Source of the DNA: Gemmatimonadota bacterium
GTDB lineage: Bacteria; Latescibacterota; UBA2968; GCA-2709665
Length of the DNA: 64,000 bases
Reading direction: 5' to 3'
Assembly: GCA_028877215.1 (NCBI GenBank)
Contig: JAPPFJ010000005.1
Coordinates: 248,001 to 312,000, forward strand
The notes below the pieces were generated by a model. That model saw only the letters and a program-made list of their open reading frames with translations, was not told the origin of the DNA and searched no databases. Shown here piece by piece: positions 26,272-35,428 of the stretch; position 1 is the first letter of the stretch; the number at the start of each line of letters is the position of its first letter. The translations under genes were made by a program, and so were the position numbers.

Positions 26272-28527
26272 TTGAAACCGGAAACCCAGAGAATGCGGTC
26301 GATACTGGATGGCTTGAACGAACAGCAGCGAGAGGCGGTGTGTGTTGTGGACCGCCCGGTTCTGGTGCTGGCGGGGGCCGGATCCGGAAAGACGCGTGTA
26401 CTGACCCACCGGCTCGCGTACCTGATCGAGGTTTGCGGCGTCCATCCGGGCGCGATTCTGGCCATGACCTTCACCAACAAGGCTGCGGGTGAAATGAATG
26501 GCCGCGTGGAGAATCTGTTGAACCGCAATACCCGGGGCATGTGGCTGGGAACGTTCCACTCCCTGTGCGCGCGCATTTTGAGGAGGGAGTCGGGGGCTGC
26601 CGGTCTCGACTCCGATTTCTCCATTTACGACGCCGCCGACCAGCTTGCATTGATTCGACAGGTCATTCGAGATCAGGAGATCTCCGAGCGGCAGTTTCCG
26701 CCGCGGCAGGTTCGCGCGCGGATCAGTTCCGAGAAAAGCCGGATGGTCGATCCGGTTTCTTTCGCCAATCGTTCCGGCTCTTTCTACGAGCAGCAGGTCG
26801 CCCGGATCTACCGGCAGTACCAATCGGCCCTGCAACAGAACAACGCAGTGGATTTCGACGATCTCCTGATGATGACCGTGCAGGTTTTCACGGAGGATTC
26901 TGAGATCCTGGCGCGGTACCGGAACCGGTTTGAGCACTGCCTGATCGACGAGTACCAGGATACCAACCGGCCGCAGTATCTCTTTGCGCGACTGCTGGCG
27001 GAAGAACACGGCCGTATCTTCGTGGTTGGAGACGACGACCAGAGCATCTATGCCTGGCGCGGCGCGGATCTGGGAAACATCCTGAATTTCGAAAAGGATT
27101 TCCCGGACGCGTGCGTTGTCCGCCTCGAACAGAACTACAGGTCGTCACAGGTGATTCTCGACGCGGGAAACGCCGTGATTCGCAACAATCTAGGGCGGAA
27201 GGGGAAGGAACTCTGGACGAGTCGGGACCGCGGTGAACCGATTCAGCTGTTCCGATGCGCGGACGAAGTGGATGAAGCCCGGCGGATCGCTCGTGAATTG
27301 AAGCGTCTGCGAACGCTATATAGTTACGGTCAGATCGCCGTATTGTATCGTACGAACGCTCAGTCCCGGGCCCTGGAAGACGGTCTGCGATACGGGGCGA
27401 TTCCCTATGTGATCGTAGGGGGGGTTCGATTCTACGAGCGACTGGAAGTCAAGGACGTGCTCGCTTACCTGAGGCTGATCGTGAATCCAAGCGATTCGAT
27501 CAGTCTCTATCGAATCGTCAATACCCCGCGCCGCGGAATCGGCCAGTCCTCGCTCGAGAAACTGGATTCCTATGCGACGGGCGAGGGCATCGCACCCTTT
27601 GAGGCGCTGTCTCGCGCCGTCGACATTGAGGGCCTCACCGCTCGCGCGAGAAGTGCGATGGTCGAGTTTCATGGCCTGATCGAAGAATTCCGGAGCCGCC
27701 TGGAGGACGAGCCGGCCCACGTGCTGGCGGCGCACGTCGTCCAGGAAACGGGGTATCTGCAGACGCTGGAAGACCGCACACCGGCCGAGACCATCTCCCG
27801 CTCGGAGAATGTGCAGGAACTGCTGGCGGCCATCGAGGAATTCGCACAACGATCCGACAACCCTTCGCTGTCGGCATTTCTGAGGGAGGTCGCGCTGGTC
27901 ACCGACGTGGATCAGTGGCGCGAAGAGGCCGATGCCGTGACGCTGATGACGCTGCATAGCGCCAAGGGACTCGAGTTTCGTGCGGTGTTTATTACGGGTC
28001 TGGAAGAAGGCTTGTTCCCTATCCTGAGGGATCAGGACGATCCGGTTGCCGAAGACGCGGCCGTGGAGGAGGAGCGGCGGCTGTTCTACGTGGGCGTCAC
28101 GAGAGCGCGGGACCGGCTCCATCTGACCTGTACCGAACAGCGCCGGCGATACGGAGGAGCGACGGTCAATGCCGAGTCCAGATTCCTGCGGGAGATTCCG
28201 AATGGTCTGATCGTTCGAGGCGGAGCCGATTCAGTGGTTGTCCCAACATCGAAGTCCGCGAACAAACCGGGAGGCGGCGACCCTGACCCGATGGAAGCGG
28301 GCACCGCCGTCAGGGAGGTTTCGCCGGCATCCGGGCCGACGAACAGACCGAATGACGACGACCCGTTCCCCATGGAAGCCGGCGCCGCCGTTCTCCATCC
28401 AACCCTGGGACGGGGGCACATCGTGGATAGGTCCGGAAGCGGTCCGGATACCAAACTCACGGTATGCTTTCAGGACGGTTCAACGAAAAAGGTGGTCGTC
28501 CGATTCGCCGGTCTTCGGCCGGGATGA
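26272..28527 (+). CDS. pcrA: UvrD/PcrA-family ATP-dependent DNA helicase
   Basis: This 751-residue superfamily 1A helicase unwinds DNA 3'-5' in repair and replication restart. Visible motifs in order: Q-like LNEQQREAV, Walker A AGAGSGKTRVLTHR, AMTFTNKAA, DEYQDTN (motif II), GDDDQSIYAWRGA, QNYRSS and VALMTLH-like VTLMTLHSAKGLEF with VGVTRAR. The C-terminal 70 residues contain a linker with a duplicated DPMEAG/FPMEAG stretch and then a Tudor-like module (LHPTLGRGHIV), which in PcrA/UvrD contacts RNA polymerase. The TTG start at 26272 has GGAGG upstream; ATG 26293 is the alternative. Confidence 0.94.
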   Translation: MKPETQRMRSILDGLNEQQREAVCVVDRPVLVLAGAGSGKTRVLTHRLAYLIEVCGVHPGAILAMTFTNKAAGEMNGRVENLLNRNTRGMWLGTFHSLCARILRRESGAAGLDSDFSIYDAADQLALIRQVIRDQEISERQFPPRQVRARISSEKSRMVDPVSFANRSGSFYEQQVARIYRQYQSALQQNNAVDFDDLLMMTVQVFTEDSEILARYRNRFEHCLIDEYQDTNRPQYLFARLLAEEHGRIFVVGDDDQSIYAWRGADLGNILNFEKDFPDACVVRLEQNYRSSQVILDAGNAVIRNNLGRKGKELWTSRDRGEPIQLFRCADEVDEARRIARELKRLRTLYSYGQIAVLYRTNAQSRALEDGLRYGAIPYVIVGGVRFYERLEVKDVLAYLRLIVNPSDSISLYRIVNTPRRGIGQSSLEKLDSYATGEGIAPFEALSRAVDIEGLTARARSAMVEFHGLIEEFRSRLEDEPAHVLAAHVVQETGYLQTLEDRTPAETISRSENVQELLAAIEEFAQRSDNPSLSAFLREVALVTDVDQWREEADAVTLMTLHSAKGLEFRAVFITGLEEGLFPILRDQDDPVAEDAAVEEERRLFYVGVTRARDRLHLTCTEQRRRYGGATVNAESRFLREIPNGLIVRGGADSVVVPTSKSANKPGGGDPDPMEAGTAVREVSPASGPTNRPNDDDPFPMEAGAAVLHPTLGRGHIVDRSGSGPDTKLTVCFQDGSTKKVVVRFAGLRPG

Positions 28528-28628
28528 CCTGAAGCCATCTGGACAGCCGGCACTTCGCCTTCATCGCCAGAATCCTCTTGATTTCGAGCCTGATTTGGCC
28601 CATATTACAATCACAGTGAAGAACGGAT

Positions 28629-28659
28629 AAAACCTCAATCCATTTTCATGGGTTTTTTT
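28629..28659 (+). terminator. possible terminator overlapping the gatC start
   Basis: AAAACC (28629-28634) can pair with GGTTTT (28651-28656), with an inner CCAT/ATGG, and a run of seven T follows (28653-28659). It lies about 100 bases after pcrA. The stem is AT-rich and weak, and it covers the ATG of gatC. Confidence 0.35.
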
Positions 28660-28947
28660 GTGTCGGTAGCGCTGGAAGACGTCCGAAAGGTTGCGCAGCT
28701 CGCCCGGCTGAGGTTCGACAAGGCGGAAGAGGAACGGCTGGTTGCCGACCTGAATCAGATGCTTGATTATGCGGCTGCTCTCGAGAAACTGGACACGGCC
28801 GGCGTTGCACCGACGTCGCACGTACTGCCGGTCTGTAACGTGTTTCGTGAGGATGCACCCGTTGCGTCTCTGTCTCAGGCAGAGGCGCTGTCGAATGCGC
28901 CGAGTTCAGGCTACGGCCATTTCAGGGTTCCGAAAGTCATTGAATAG
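28648..28947 (+). CDS. gatC: Asp-tRNA(Asn)/Glu-tRNA(Gln) amidotransferase subunit C
   Basis: This 99-residue subunit (95 if the GTG at 28660 is used) stabilises GatA in the complex that converts misacylated Asp-tRNA(Asn) or Glu-tRNA(Gln). Family patterns VRKVAQLARLRF, LNQMLDYAAALEKLDTAGVAP and the closing APSSGYGHFRVPKVIE are all present. The GTG start gives the usual MSV opening; the ATG at 28648 lies within a terminator-like sequence. Neither has a clear ribosome site. gatA and gatB do not follow, which differs from many genomes. Confidence 0.92.
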   Translation: MGFFVSVALEDVRKVAQLARLRFDKAEEERLVADLNQMLDYAAALEKLDTAGVAPTSHVLPVCNVFREDAPVASLSQAEALSNAPSSGYGHFRVPKVIE

Positions 28948-28951
28948 AATT

Positions 28952-28982
28952 CGGCGGCGGGATTTCAACACCGCCGTTTTTT
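28952..28982 (+). terminator. intrinsic terminator between gatC and pyrG
   Basis: CGGCGG (28952-28957) pairs with CCGCCG (28971-28976), and six T residues follow (28977-28982). It begins four bases after the gatC stop and ends 21 bases before pyrG, so pyrG either has a promoter inside gatC or is read through. Confidence 0.8.
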
Positions 28983-29003
28983 ATTGGGCACGTGGAGGAG
29001 CGG

Positions 29004-30791
29004 ATGGTCAAGCGGAGGGATTACAGTGGCCCCAAATACATCGTCGTCGCCGGCGGCGTCATGAGCGGTGTTGGCAAGGGGCTTGCGACGGCGTCCATCG
29101 GAAAGATCCTGCAGCAGCACGGATACAAGGCAACGGGAATAAAGATCGATCCTTACCTCAATTACGACGCCGGAACCCTGCGTCCCACAGAGCACGGGGA
29201 GGTTTGGGTAACCGACGACGGCGGCGAAATCGATCTGGACCTTGGGAACTACGAAAGGTTCCTGGGTATCGACCTGCCACGAACGAACAACCTGACCACC
29301 GGGCAAATCTACCACACCGTGATCGAACGGGAGCGCCGGGGAGAATATCTGGGCAAGACGGTTCAGCCGATTCCTCATATTACCGATGAAATCAAACAGC
29401 GAATAACAGACTCGGCGAATGGATTCGATATTGCGCTGGTAGAGATTGGCGGTACGATCGGCGACGATGAAAATCGGCCTTTTTTATTTGCAATGAAGAG
29501 CCTCGAGCGGGAAGTCGGAGAAGAAAACGTCATCTACGTGCTGGTCACCTACCTTCCGGTTCCCGGTCACGTCGGGGAGATGAAGACCAAGCCCACTCAG
29601 CACGCGATCCGGTCATTGAGTGAGAACGGGATATTCGCGGATTTCATCATCTGCCGCGCCGTTGAGGCACTCGACGACGTACGAAAGCGAAAAATCGAGA
29701 TTTCTGCGAATATCTCGGCAGACCGGATTATTTCCGCACCCGACGTCGACAGCATCTATCAGGTGCCGCTGGAATACGAAAAAGACCGATTGGGCGAGAA
29801 GATACTCGATGAGTTCGGCCTGTCTCCGAAAAAGACGCCGGACTGGGATCGCTGGTGTGAACTGCTGGAGATGATTCGTGCACCCAGGGAACGCGTACGC
29901 GTCGCCATGGTTGGAAAATACGTCGGAATCGGGGACTATGAGTTTCAGGATTCGTACATCTCCGTCAACCAGTCTCTTGAACACGCCGGCGCCCTGTCGG
30001 ATACAAAGGTCGAAATCGACTGGATCGACACCAACCGCCTCGAACACCACGATGCCAACGAGGTGCTGGCCGGATATCACGGCATTATTGTCCCCGGTGC
30101 GTTTGGCGAAGGGGGCGCCGAGGGCGCCATCAATGCCGTCCGTTACGCCAGGGAGAATCAGGTTCCATACCTCGGGCTTTGTTACGGGCTGCAGATGGTT
30201 GTGGTAGAGTACTCACGTAACGTCGCCGGATTGAACGAAGCGAATTCCGTGGAGATGGATCCCGATACGCCCCACGCCGTAATCGACATTCAGTACGCGC
30301 AGCGACAGATTATCGAAGAAAACCGGTACGGCGGCACCATGAGGCTGGGAGGGTACGCTGCCGTATTGAGGCGGGAATCGCGTGTAATGGACCTCTACGA
30401 ACGCACGGGACGACTGGAAGAGGATTCCTGGAGAGTCCAGCAGCTTTTTAAGCGTCCCGATCAGATGTTCAGGTGCGGTGTTATCCTGCCGAGCGAGAAT
30501 GCAGTGGTTGAACGACATCGGCACCGTTATGAAGTTGCGCCGAAATACGTCGACCTGCTGGAGGAGCATGGGCTTGTGTTTTCAGGTTTTCACCGCAGGG
30601 AGGACGGTACCAAGCTGATGGAATTCGTGGAACTGCCCGAACACCCGTTTTTCATTGCGACCCAGGCACACCCGGAGTTCAAGTCCCGGTTGGAACGCCC
30701 GGCGCCCCTGTTTTATGGACTTGTCAATGCGGCCATTCGCCATTCCGAAGCGGGACACAAGGAATCCGTGCAGATCGAGCTGGAAACATGA
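29004..30791 (+). CDS. pyrG: CTP synthase
   Basis: This 595-residue enzyme makes CTP from UTP, ATP and glutamine. The synthetase domain starts with KYIVVAGGVMSGVGKGLA (P-loop) and continues with IDPYLNYDAGT and EHGEVWVTDDGGE. The class I glutaminase domain has nucleophile Cys393 in LGLCYGLQM and the His-Glu pair in ATQAHPEFKSR. It is somewhat longer than the common 535-560 residues, partly by extra sequence before the last motif. The ATG at 29004 follows GGAGGAG; a GTG at 28992 is less likely. Its stop overlaps lptC as ATGA. Confidence 0.97.
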   Translation: MVKRRDYSGPKYIVVAGGVMSGVGKGLATASIGKILQQHGYKATGIKIDPYLNYDAGTLRPTEHGEVWVTDDGGEIDLDLGNYERFLGIDLPRTNNLTTGQIYHTVIERERRGEYLGKTVQPIPHITDEIKQRITDSANGFDIALVEIGGTIGDDENRPFLFAMKSLEREVGEENVIYVLVTYLPVPGHVGEMKTKPTQHAIRSLSENGIFADFIICRAVEALDDVRKRKIEISANISADRIISAPDVDSIYQVPLEYEKDRLGEKILDEFGLSPKKTPDWDRWCELLEMIRAPRERVRVAMVGKYVGIGDYEFQDSYISVNQSLEHAGALSDTKVEIDWIDTNRLEHHDANEVLAGYHGIIVPGAFGEGGAEGAINAVRYARENQVPYLGLCYGLQMVVVEYSRNVAGLNEANSVEMDPDTPHAVIDIQYAQRQIIEENRYGGTMRLGGYAAVLRRESRVMDLYERTGRLEEDSWRVQQLFKRPDQMFRCGVILPSENAVVERHRHRYEVAPKYVDLLEEHGLVFSGFHRREDGTKLMEFVELPEHPFFIATQAHPEFKSRLERPAPLFYGLVNAAIRHSEAGHKESVQIELET

Positions 30792-31354
30792 AGCTGTGCC
30801 GGGGGTACCCGGTTTCGTACTCGATCGGGATATGCCTGTTTTTTTTCGTTTCCGCAGCCTGTTCGCCCTCGCCTGAGCCGTCGCCGCCAGACACGGCAAT
30901 CCCCCGGCCTCCGGACCAGGAGGCGTGGGGATGGAACACGGTGGTTACCCGGAACGGCCGCAAACGCGCCGAAGTCGCGGCAGGACATTTCAGGAAATAC
31001 GACCGGACATTGACAGCCCTGCTCGACAGCGGCGTGGCAGTTTCCTTCTATGACGGACCCGGGCTGAAGCAAGTGTCGGTGTTGACGGCGCGACAGGCGG
31101 AGATTCACGAAGAATCCGGGGATATGCTGGCAACTGGGCAGGTGGCTGTGGTCGCCACTAACGGAACGCGCCTGGAGACCGATACGTTACGCTGGAACCG
31201 CGACACGGATATGATTACGGGAAACGGGCGGATGAACCTCTGGAGACCCGACGGCGAGGAGTCCGGGGTTGGGTTCGAGGCATCTTCAGATCTTCGGTGG
31301 TGGAAAATGCGTCAGGTTTCAACGCGACTGGGCGGGGCGGATTCCCTCCGATAA
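30788..31354 (+). CDS. lptC: LPS export protein LptC (lipoprotein-like)
   Basis: This 188-residue protein should carry lipopolysaccharide from the LptBFG transporter to LptA. It has a hydrophobic N-terminus (YSIGICLFFFVSAAC) with a cysteine that could be lipidated, then a beta-rich OstA-like region with TARQAEIHEESGDMLATGQVAV and TNGTRLETDTLRWN. Sequence similarity in this family is low; the call also rests on position, with ostA/lptA-like, lptB and rpoN genes immediately downstream, the order seen in E. coli. It overlaps pyrG by four bases. An inverted-repeat element begins at its stop codon. Confidence 0.8.
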   Translation: MKLCRGYPVSYSIGICLFFFVSAACSPSPEPSPPDTAIPRPPDQEAWGWNTVVTRNGRKRAEVAAGHFRKYDRTLTALLDSGVAVSFYDGPGLKQVSVLTARQAEIHEESGDMLATGQVAVVATNGTRLETDTLRWNRDTDMITGNGRMNLWRPDGEESGVGFEASSDLRWWKMRQVSTRLGGADSLR

Positions 31355-31515
31355 CAGTCCGTTGATAAAGTCGCTCTGCGGGCGAGGCCCAGCCATTGTG
31401 GCCGAAGACAAGGCGCGCAACCGAGTCCCATCCTTCGATTCGGCGAGGGTGCGCAACGCAGGATTCGACCGCAAGGGCCGGCCGCAGCCCGGATGGTCTT
31501 TTTCAACGGGCTGAT
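31353..31515. repeat. 163-bp inverted-repeat (MITE-like) element between lptC and lptA
   Basis: The left end AACAGTCCGTTGATAAAG (31353-31370) matches the reverse complement of the right end, CTTTTTCAACGGGCTGAT (31498-31515), at 15 of 18 positions. The interior is GC-rich with no gene. It starts inside the lptC stop codon and separates genes that are otherwise overlapping in this operon, as expected for an insertion. No transposase is present and no second copy is visible in the window. Confidence 0.55.
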
Positions 31516-31558
31516 AAACATCAGCTTATCTGCAATCGTCGCCTATCCTTCCTCTTGT

Positions 31559-32884
31559 ATGTCCTTCTACCTGTATCTATTCTGGTGTTTCCTCGCGACG
31601 GTATCTCACGTTGACGCAACAGAGATGATCCGTGCCGACCGCAGCGAAACCATTCTGCGGGATGCGGGTGTTTTGCGGATTGAATCGGGTGGCGTTTCCT
31701 ACCGGCACACGGAACGCGCGCTCAGCGTGACTGCGGATTCCGCGCGCATGTGGATTCCTGATGGCGTTTTATCACGAGCGAGATTCTTTGGCGGGGTTAT
31801 ATACCGGGATTCGACAAGAACGCTGGGCGCCGATGCCATGACATATCACCCGCGCAGCGAACTGGCTACATTCCACGGCGGGGTGAGGGTGATTGAAAGG
31901 GACCGACTGCTGTCTGCCCAGCGTGTGACGTACCGCAAGAAGGCAAACCTGTTGGAGGCCGATGGCGGGGCTACCCTGAATTACAGCCGGAAGCAGATTT
32001 CATTGCGCGCACCCGCAATGTTGTATCATGTGCTGGCGGATTCGGGTTCGGGTACGGGCGGCGTTCAGGCCGTACGGTCGCCTGAAACACGTGGAGATTC
32101 GCTTGCTGTTCGCTCGGATTCGATGCATTTCGCAAATCTGGGCAATCGCATACGGTTTTCGGGGCGAGTCCGCATGGACCACGCCGGAATGCGGGCGCAG
32201 GCACCACGTGGACGCTATTTCAGACGGACGGACCGGCTGGAACTGGAAGGCGGGACTTCTGCGGTCTGGATCCAAGACGATGAAGCACGGACTGACTCGG
32301 TCGCACTGAAAGCCGAACGGATGCACGTACATGGCGCTGGTGGCAATACGCTCGATAAGATCGTCCTCATTGGCGCCGCGAGGCTTCGGAAGGAAGCGGT
32401 TCAGCCGGATAATGACGACGCGCAGCTGGTACAGGCCGATTCGGTTGTTCTGGAGATGACAGACGGCCGGATCGCCGTCATCGATGCATCCGGGGAGGCT
32501 TCAACGATGCTGACCTCGCGTGACGGCGCCAGCGTGGACCTCAAGGGCAATCGAATCCGGATGGGCCTTCCGGAAGGGGACCTGGATAGCCTCACGGTTC
32601 ATGGGGAGGGCAGCGGTGCATACGTTTCATCCGATGGCGCGGCCGTCAGTCAAATTTCCGGCGGCTCAATTGCGTTTGACTTCGAAGAGGGTGCCGTAAT
32701 AGCGGTCCTGATCCGGGAGACTGCCCGGTGTGCCCACCGGTCTGAAACCGGGAAGACCGGAGACATCCGGCTCTCGGGCGATTCCGTGATACTGACGTTC
32801 GACGGGGACAGGCTCGCGAATGTCCAGGCGGACGGCGGGGTCCGGGGACGATACAAGCCGGCGGAATCCGGAGATGCGCCGTGA
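31559..32884 (+). CDS. lptA: OstA/LptA-like LPS transport protein
   Basis: This protein of about 441 residues has a hydrophobic signal ([20 protein letters not shown]) and repeating OstA-type beta motifs such as [37 protein letters not shown] and [11 protein letters not shown]. It should bridge LPS across the periplasm. It is over twice the length of E. coli LptA and looks like several tandem OstA units. The start is uncertain: the ATG at 31493 lies inside the inverted-repeat element, while 31559 gives a sensible signal peptide; neither has a good ribosome site. It overlaps lptB as GTGA. Confidence 0.78.
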   Translation: MSFYLYLFWCFLATVSHVDATEMIRADRSETILRDAGVLRIESGGVSYRHTERALSVTADSARMWIPDGVLSRARFFGGVIYRDSTRTLGADAMTYHPRSELATFHGGVRVIERDRLLSAQRVTYRKKANLLEADGGATLNYSRKQISLRAPAMLYHVLADSGSGTGGVQAVRSPETRGDSLAVRSDSMHFANLGNRIRFSGRVRMDHAGMRAQAPRGRYFRRTDRLELEGGTSAVWIQDDEARTDSVALKAERMHVHGAGGNTLDKIVLIGAARLRKEAVQPDNDDAQLVQADSVVLEMTDGRIAVIDASGEASTMLTSRDGASVDLKGNRIRMGLPEGDLDSLTVHGEGSGAYVSSDGAAVSQISGGSIAFDFEEGAVIAVLIRETARCAHRSETGKTGDIRLSGDSVILTFDGDRLANVQADGGVRGRYKPAESGDAP

Positions 32885-33603
32885 TCCTGAACGCACGGAA
32901 TCTGGTAAAGGCGTACCAGCGCCGGCCGGTGGTCGACGGCGTTTGCCTCGAGGTGAATCCCGGAGAGATCGTTGGCCTCCTGGGCCCCAATGGAGCCGGA
33001 AAAACGACCACCTTCCATCTGATTGTGGGTCTGATTCCGTGCAAGCGGGGTGAGATCTATCTCGGAGACGAGGAAATAACAGGTATGCCGATGTACGTTC
33101 GGGCACGGAAAGGCATCGGCTATCTGGCCCAGGAGCCCTCAGTATTCAGAAAACTGACCGTGAAGCAGAACATCCTCGCGGTGCTGGAAACACTTCAGTT
33201 GTCACGCGGGGAACTGGAGGCCCGACTGGAGTCGCTGCTTAAAGAATTGGGACTCTCGAATCTCGCGAATCGCAGAGCGGACGGGCTCTCGGGCGGCGAA
33301 GCACGTAGACTTGAGATTACACGTGCTCTGGCCAGACGTCCCCGTTTCCTCCTTCTGGATGAGCCCTTCGCCGGTATCGACCCGAAGGCCGTCGAAGATA
33401 TCCAGGCCATAATTCGCGCGCTCAAGGACCGCCGGATCGGACTGCTCATTACCGATCACAACGTTCGCGAAACCCTGGCGATAACCGACAGATCCTACAT
33501 TCTCTCCAGCGGACGTATTCTGACCTCCGGCAGCCCGACGGAACTGGCGGAGAATGCGGAAGTGCGGCGCGTATACCTTGGGGACAGATTTCGATTGGAC
33601 TGA
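32881..33603 (+). CDS. lptB: LPS export ABC transporter ATP-binding protein
   Basis: This 240-residue ATPase powers extraction of LPS from the inner membrane with LptF and LptG. Motifs: Walker [16 protein letters not shown]-loop [14 protein letters not shown], signature [12 protein letters not shown], Walker [14 protein letters not shown] and the switch histidine in [10 protein letters not shown]. The Q-loop sequence (QEPSVFR) is characteristic of LptB. It starts with GTG overlapping the lptA stop. lptF and lptG must lie elsewhere. Confidence 0.96.
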   Translation: MILNARNLVKAYQRRPVVDGVCLEVNPGEIVGLLGPNGAGKTTTFHLIVGLIPCKRGEIYLGDEEITGMPMYVRARKGIGYLAQEPSVFRKLTVKQNILAVLETLQLSRGELEARLESLLKELGLSNLANRRADGLSGGEARRLEITRALARRPRFLLLDEPFAGIDPKAVEDIQAIIRALKDRRIGLLITDHNVRETLAITDRSYILSSGRILTSGSPTELAENAEVRRVYLGDRFRLD

Positions 33604-33830
33604 CTGAAAATTGGGATTGTAACTCTGTCCCGTTTTCATTATTATTTTTAACGCGGTGAAGAGTCGGCCGAATAGATATTGATCGTACATCCATTTCTTT
33701 CCGTTGGAAATCTTGTATTCCAACACATTGATAATATACAGTTTAATTGCAACTCCCTGTACGAGATTGTCCGCAGGACAGTTATGCTCGTTCCCGTTTC
33801 GTACGTTTCTCCAGAGATCTCCAAAGGCAT

Positions 33831-35300
33831 ATGATTCAACTCACCCAAACCGTCTCCCTTCAACAGAAGCTGGCGCCCCAGCTCATACAGTCCTTGCGGC
33901 TGCTGCAAATGCCCTCGCTCGAACTGGAACAACTGATTCAGCAGGAACTACAGACCAATCCACTCCTGGAGGTTTCGGAAGAGACGGTTCGCGAAGACGA
34001 GGAATGGGATCTGGAGTCGGACGGGAGGGAATCGGTCGATACCGACGTCGAACGGAACGAAGCGGATGACGCGGACCCGCCGGAACTGGATTTCGGCGAC
34101 GCAGCGATGGCCGACGGCCGGTTGAACGAGAATCAGTGGAACGAACTCCTAAACGATTCCGGGTACGCCGCGCCCCGGGCTGAATTTGACCCCAGTGCTG
34201 AAGAATGGGAGTACGACGGTCCCGGGCAGCAATCATTGGAAGCAGAACTCCGTGCCCAGCTCTCCCTTACCGATCTGGACGCCGCTGAGCAGAAGATCGG
34301 CGAGTACATCATTGGCAATATCGACGAAGACGGCTTTTTGCTGGCACAGGTCGAGGATATTGTCGCAATTCTCGGAGAAGAGCCGGATACGGTGGCGGGC
34401 ATTCTTGAGGTTATTCAGACGTTCGATCCACCGGGTGTGGGTGCACGGGATCTACAGGAATGCCTGGCGATTCAGCTTCGTGAGCAGGGGCTGGCGGATT
34501 CTCTTGCGATGAATATCGTGCTCGACTATTGGGACGATCTGGTGAACCGCCGATACATTAAGATCAGCCGCTCGCTCGGTGTGGACCGCGCGGCGATTGC
34601 CCACGCCGAAGGTGTGATCTCAGGCCTCAACCCCAAACCGATGATTTACAGGGAAAGCCGTATCAATCACAACCTGGTTGTACCCGATCTCGAGGTGCAG
34701 AAGGTCGGCGACGAGTATGTTGTTTCGCTTATCGACCGCAATCTTCCTGCCCTGCGGGTCAGCCCGGCATACAGAACGCTGCTCAGCAAGTCGGGAAAGC
34801 CGGGTACTCAGGCCAGAAAGTTCGTCGTGGATCGGTTGAATTCCGCCCGATGGTTCATCAGCGCGATTAACCAGCGCCGCAATACAATGCTCAAGGTCAT
34901 GCGGTGTATCGTCGATAGTCAGCGCGCGTTCTTCGACAAAGGAGTCGGCTTTCTCAAACCGATGGTGCTTCAGGAGGTCGCTGACCGGGTCGATATGCAC
35001 GTTTCGACGATCAGCCGGGTGAGCAATGGTAAATACGTACAAACGCCGCACGGTGTTTTCGAGTTGAAATACTTCTTCGATGGTGGTCTGGCCCGCAATG
35101 ACGGAGAAGACATCGCCGCAAGGAGCGTAAAGCAGAAGATCGCCAGATTGATTGCGGAAGAGAACACCAGAAAGCCGTTGAGTGATCAGAAGATTGCAGA
35201 TTTGCTGAAAAACGAGGGCATCGCCATTGCACGCCGCACGGTAGCCAAATATCGTGATCAGTTGAAGATCAACCCTGCGAGATACAGGAAGTCAATTTGA
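33831..35300 (+). CDS. rpoN: RNA polymerase sigma-54 factor
   Basis: This 489-residue sigma factor has a glutamine-rich region I (TQTVSLQQKLAPQLIQSLRLLQM), an acidic region II (residues about 55-110), a core-binding and helix-turn-helix region (VADRVDMHVSTISRVSNGKYVQTPHG) and the C-terminal RpoN box ARRTVAKYR. It reads -24/-12 promoters and needs an activator ATPase. The ATG at 33831 has AAAGG upstream. It follows lptB after 227 bases, as in proteobacterial genomes. A matching -24/-12 promoter lies at 36625. Confidence 0.97.
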   Translation: MIQLTQTVSLQQKLAPQLIQSLRLLQMPSLELEQLIQQELQTNPLLEVSEETVREDEEWDLESDGRESVDTDVERNEADDADPPELDFGDAAMADGRLNENQWNELLNDSGYAAPRAEFDPSAEEWEYDGPGQQSLEAELRAQLSLTDLDAAEQKIGEYIIGNIDEDGFLLAQVEDIVAILGEEPDTVAGILEVIQTFDPPGVGARDLQECLAIQLREQGLADSLAMNIVLDYWDDLVNRRYIKISRSLGVDRAAIAHAEGVISGLNPKPMIYRESRINHNLVVPDLEVQKVGDEYVVSLIDRNLPALRVSPAYRTLLSKSGKPGTQARKFVVDRLNSARWFISAINQRRNTMLKVMRCIVDSQRAFFDKGVGFLKPMVLQEVADRVDMHVSTISRVSNGKYVQTPHGVFELKYFFDGGLARNDGEDIAARSVKQKIARLIAEENTRKPLSDQKIADLLKNEGIAIARRTVAKYRDQLKINPARYRKSI

Positions 35301-35336
35301 AAGTGGCGTGAACGTAGGCTCGGCAGTAAAAAGAAA

Positions 35337-35389
35337 CGGCGGAATCTTATGGACTGGCTTGTTTCCAATCTGATTCCGCCGGTTTTTTT
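35337..35389. terminator. bidirectional terminator between rpoN and convergent gene
   Basis: CGGCGGAATC (35337-35346) pairs with GATTCCGCCG (35372-35381), followed by seven T (35383-35389). On the other strand a T-rich run (TTTCTTTTT) follows, so it can serve both convergent genes. Confidence 0.85.
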
Positions 35390-35428
35390 GTGCGCGTGTG
35401 AGTTTGGCCCGGGCCGTGCTCCGGCAAA

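Noticed and set aside
28952..29004. CTP-dependent attenuator before pyrG
   Set aside because: The hairpin before pyrG recalls the Bacillus pyrG leader, but the 5' stem is CGGCGG, not the pyrimidine-rich sequence that mechanism needs, and no GGGC start is visible. Kept as a plain terminator.
31493..31558. Upstream start of lptA
   Set aside because: The ATG at 31493 lies in the right arm of the inverted-repeat element, so its codons come from the repeat and not from the ancestral gene. The ATG at 31559 gives a better signal peptide.
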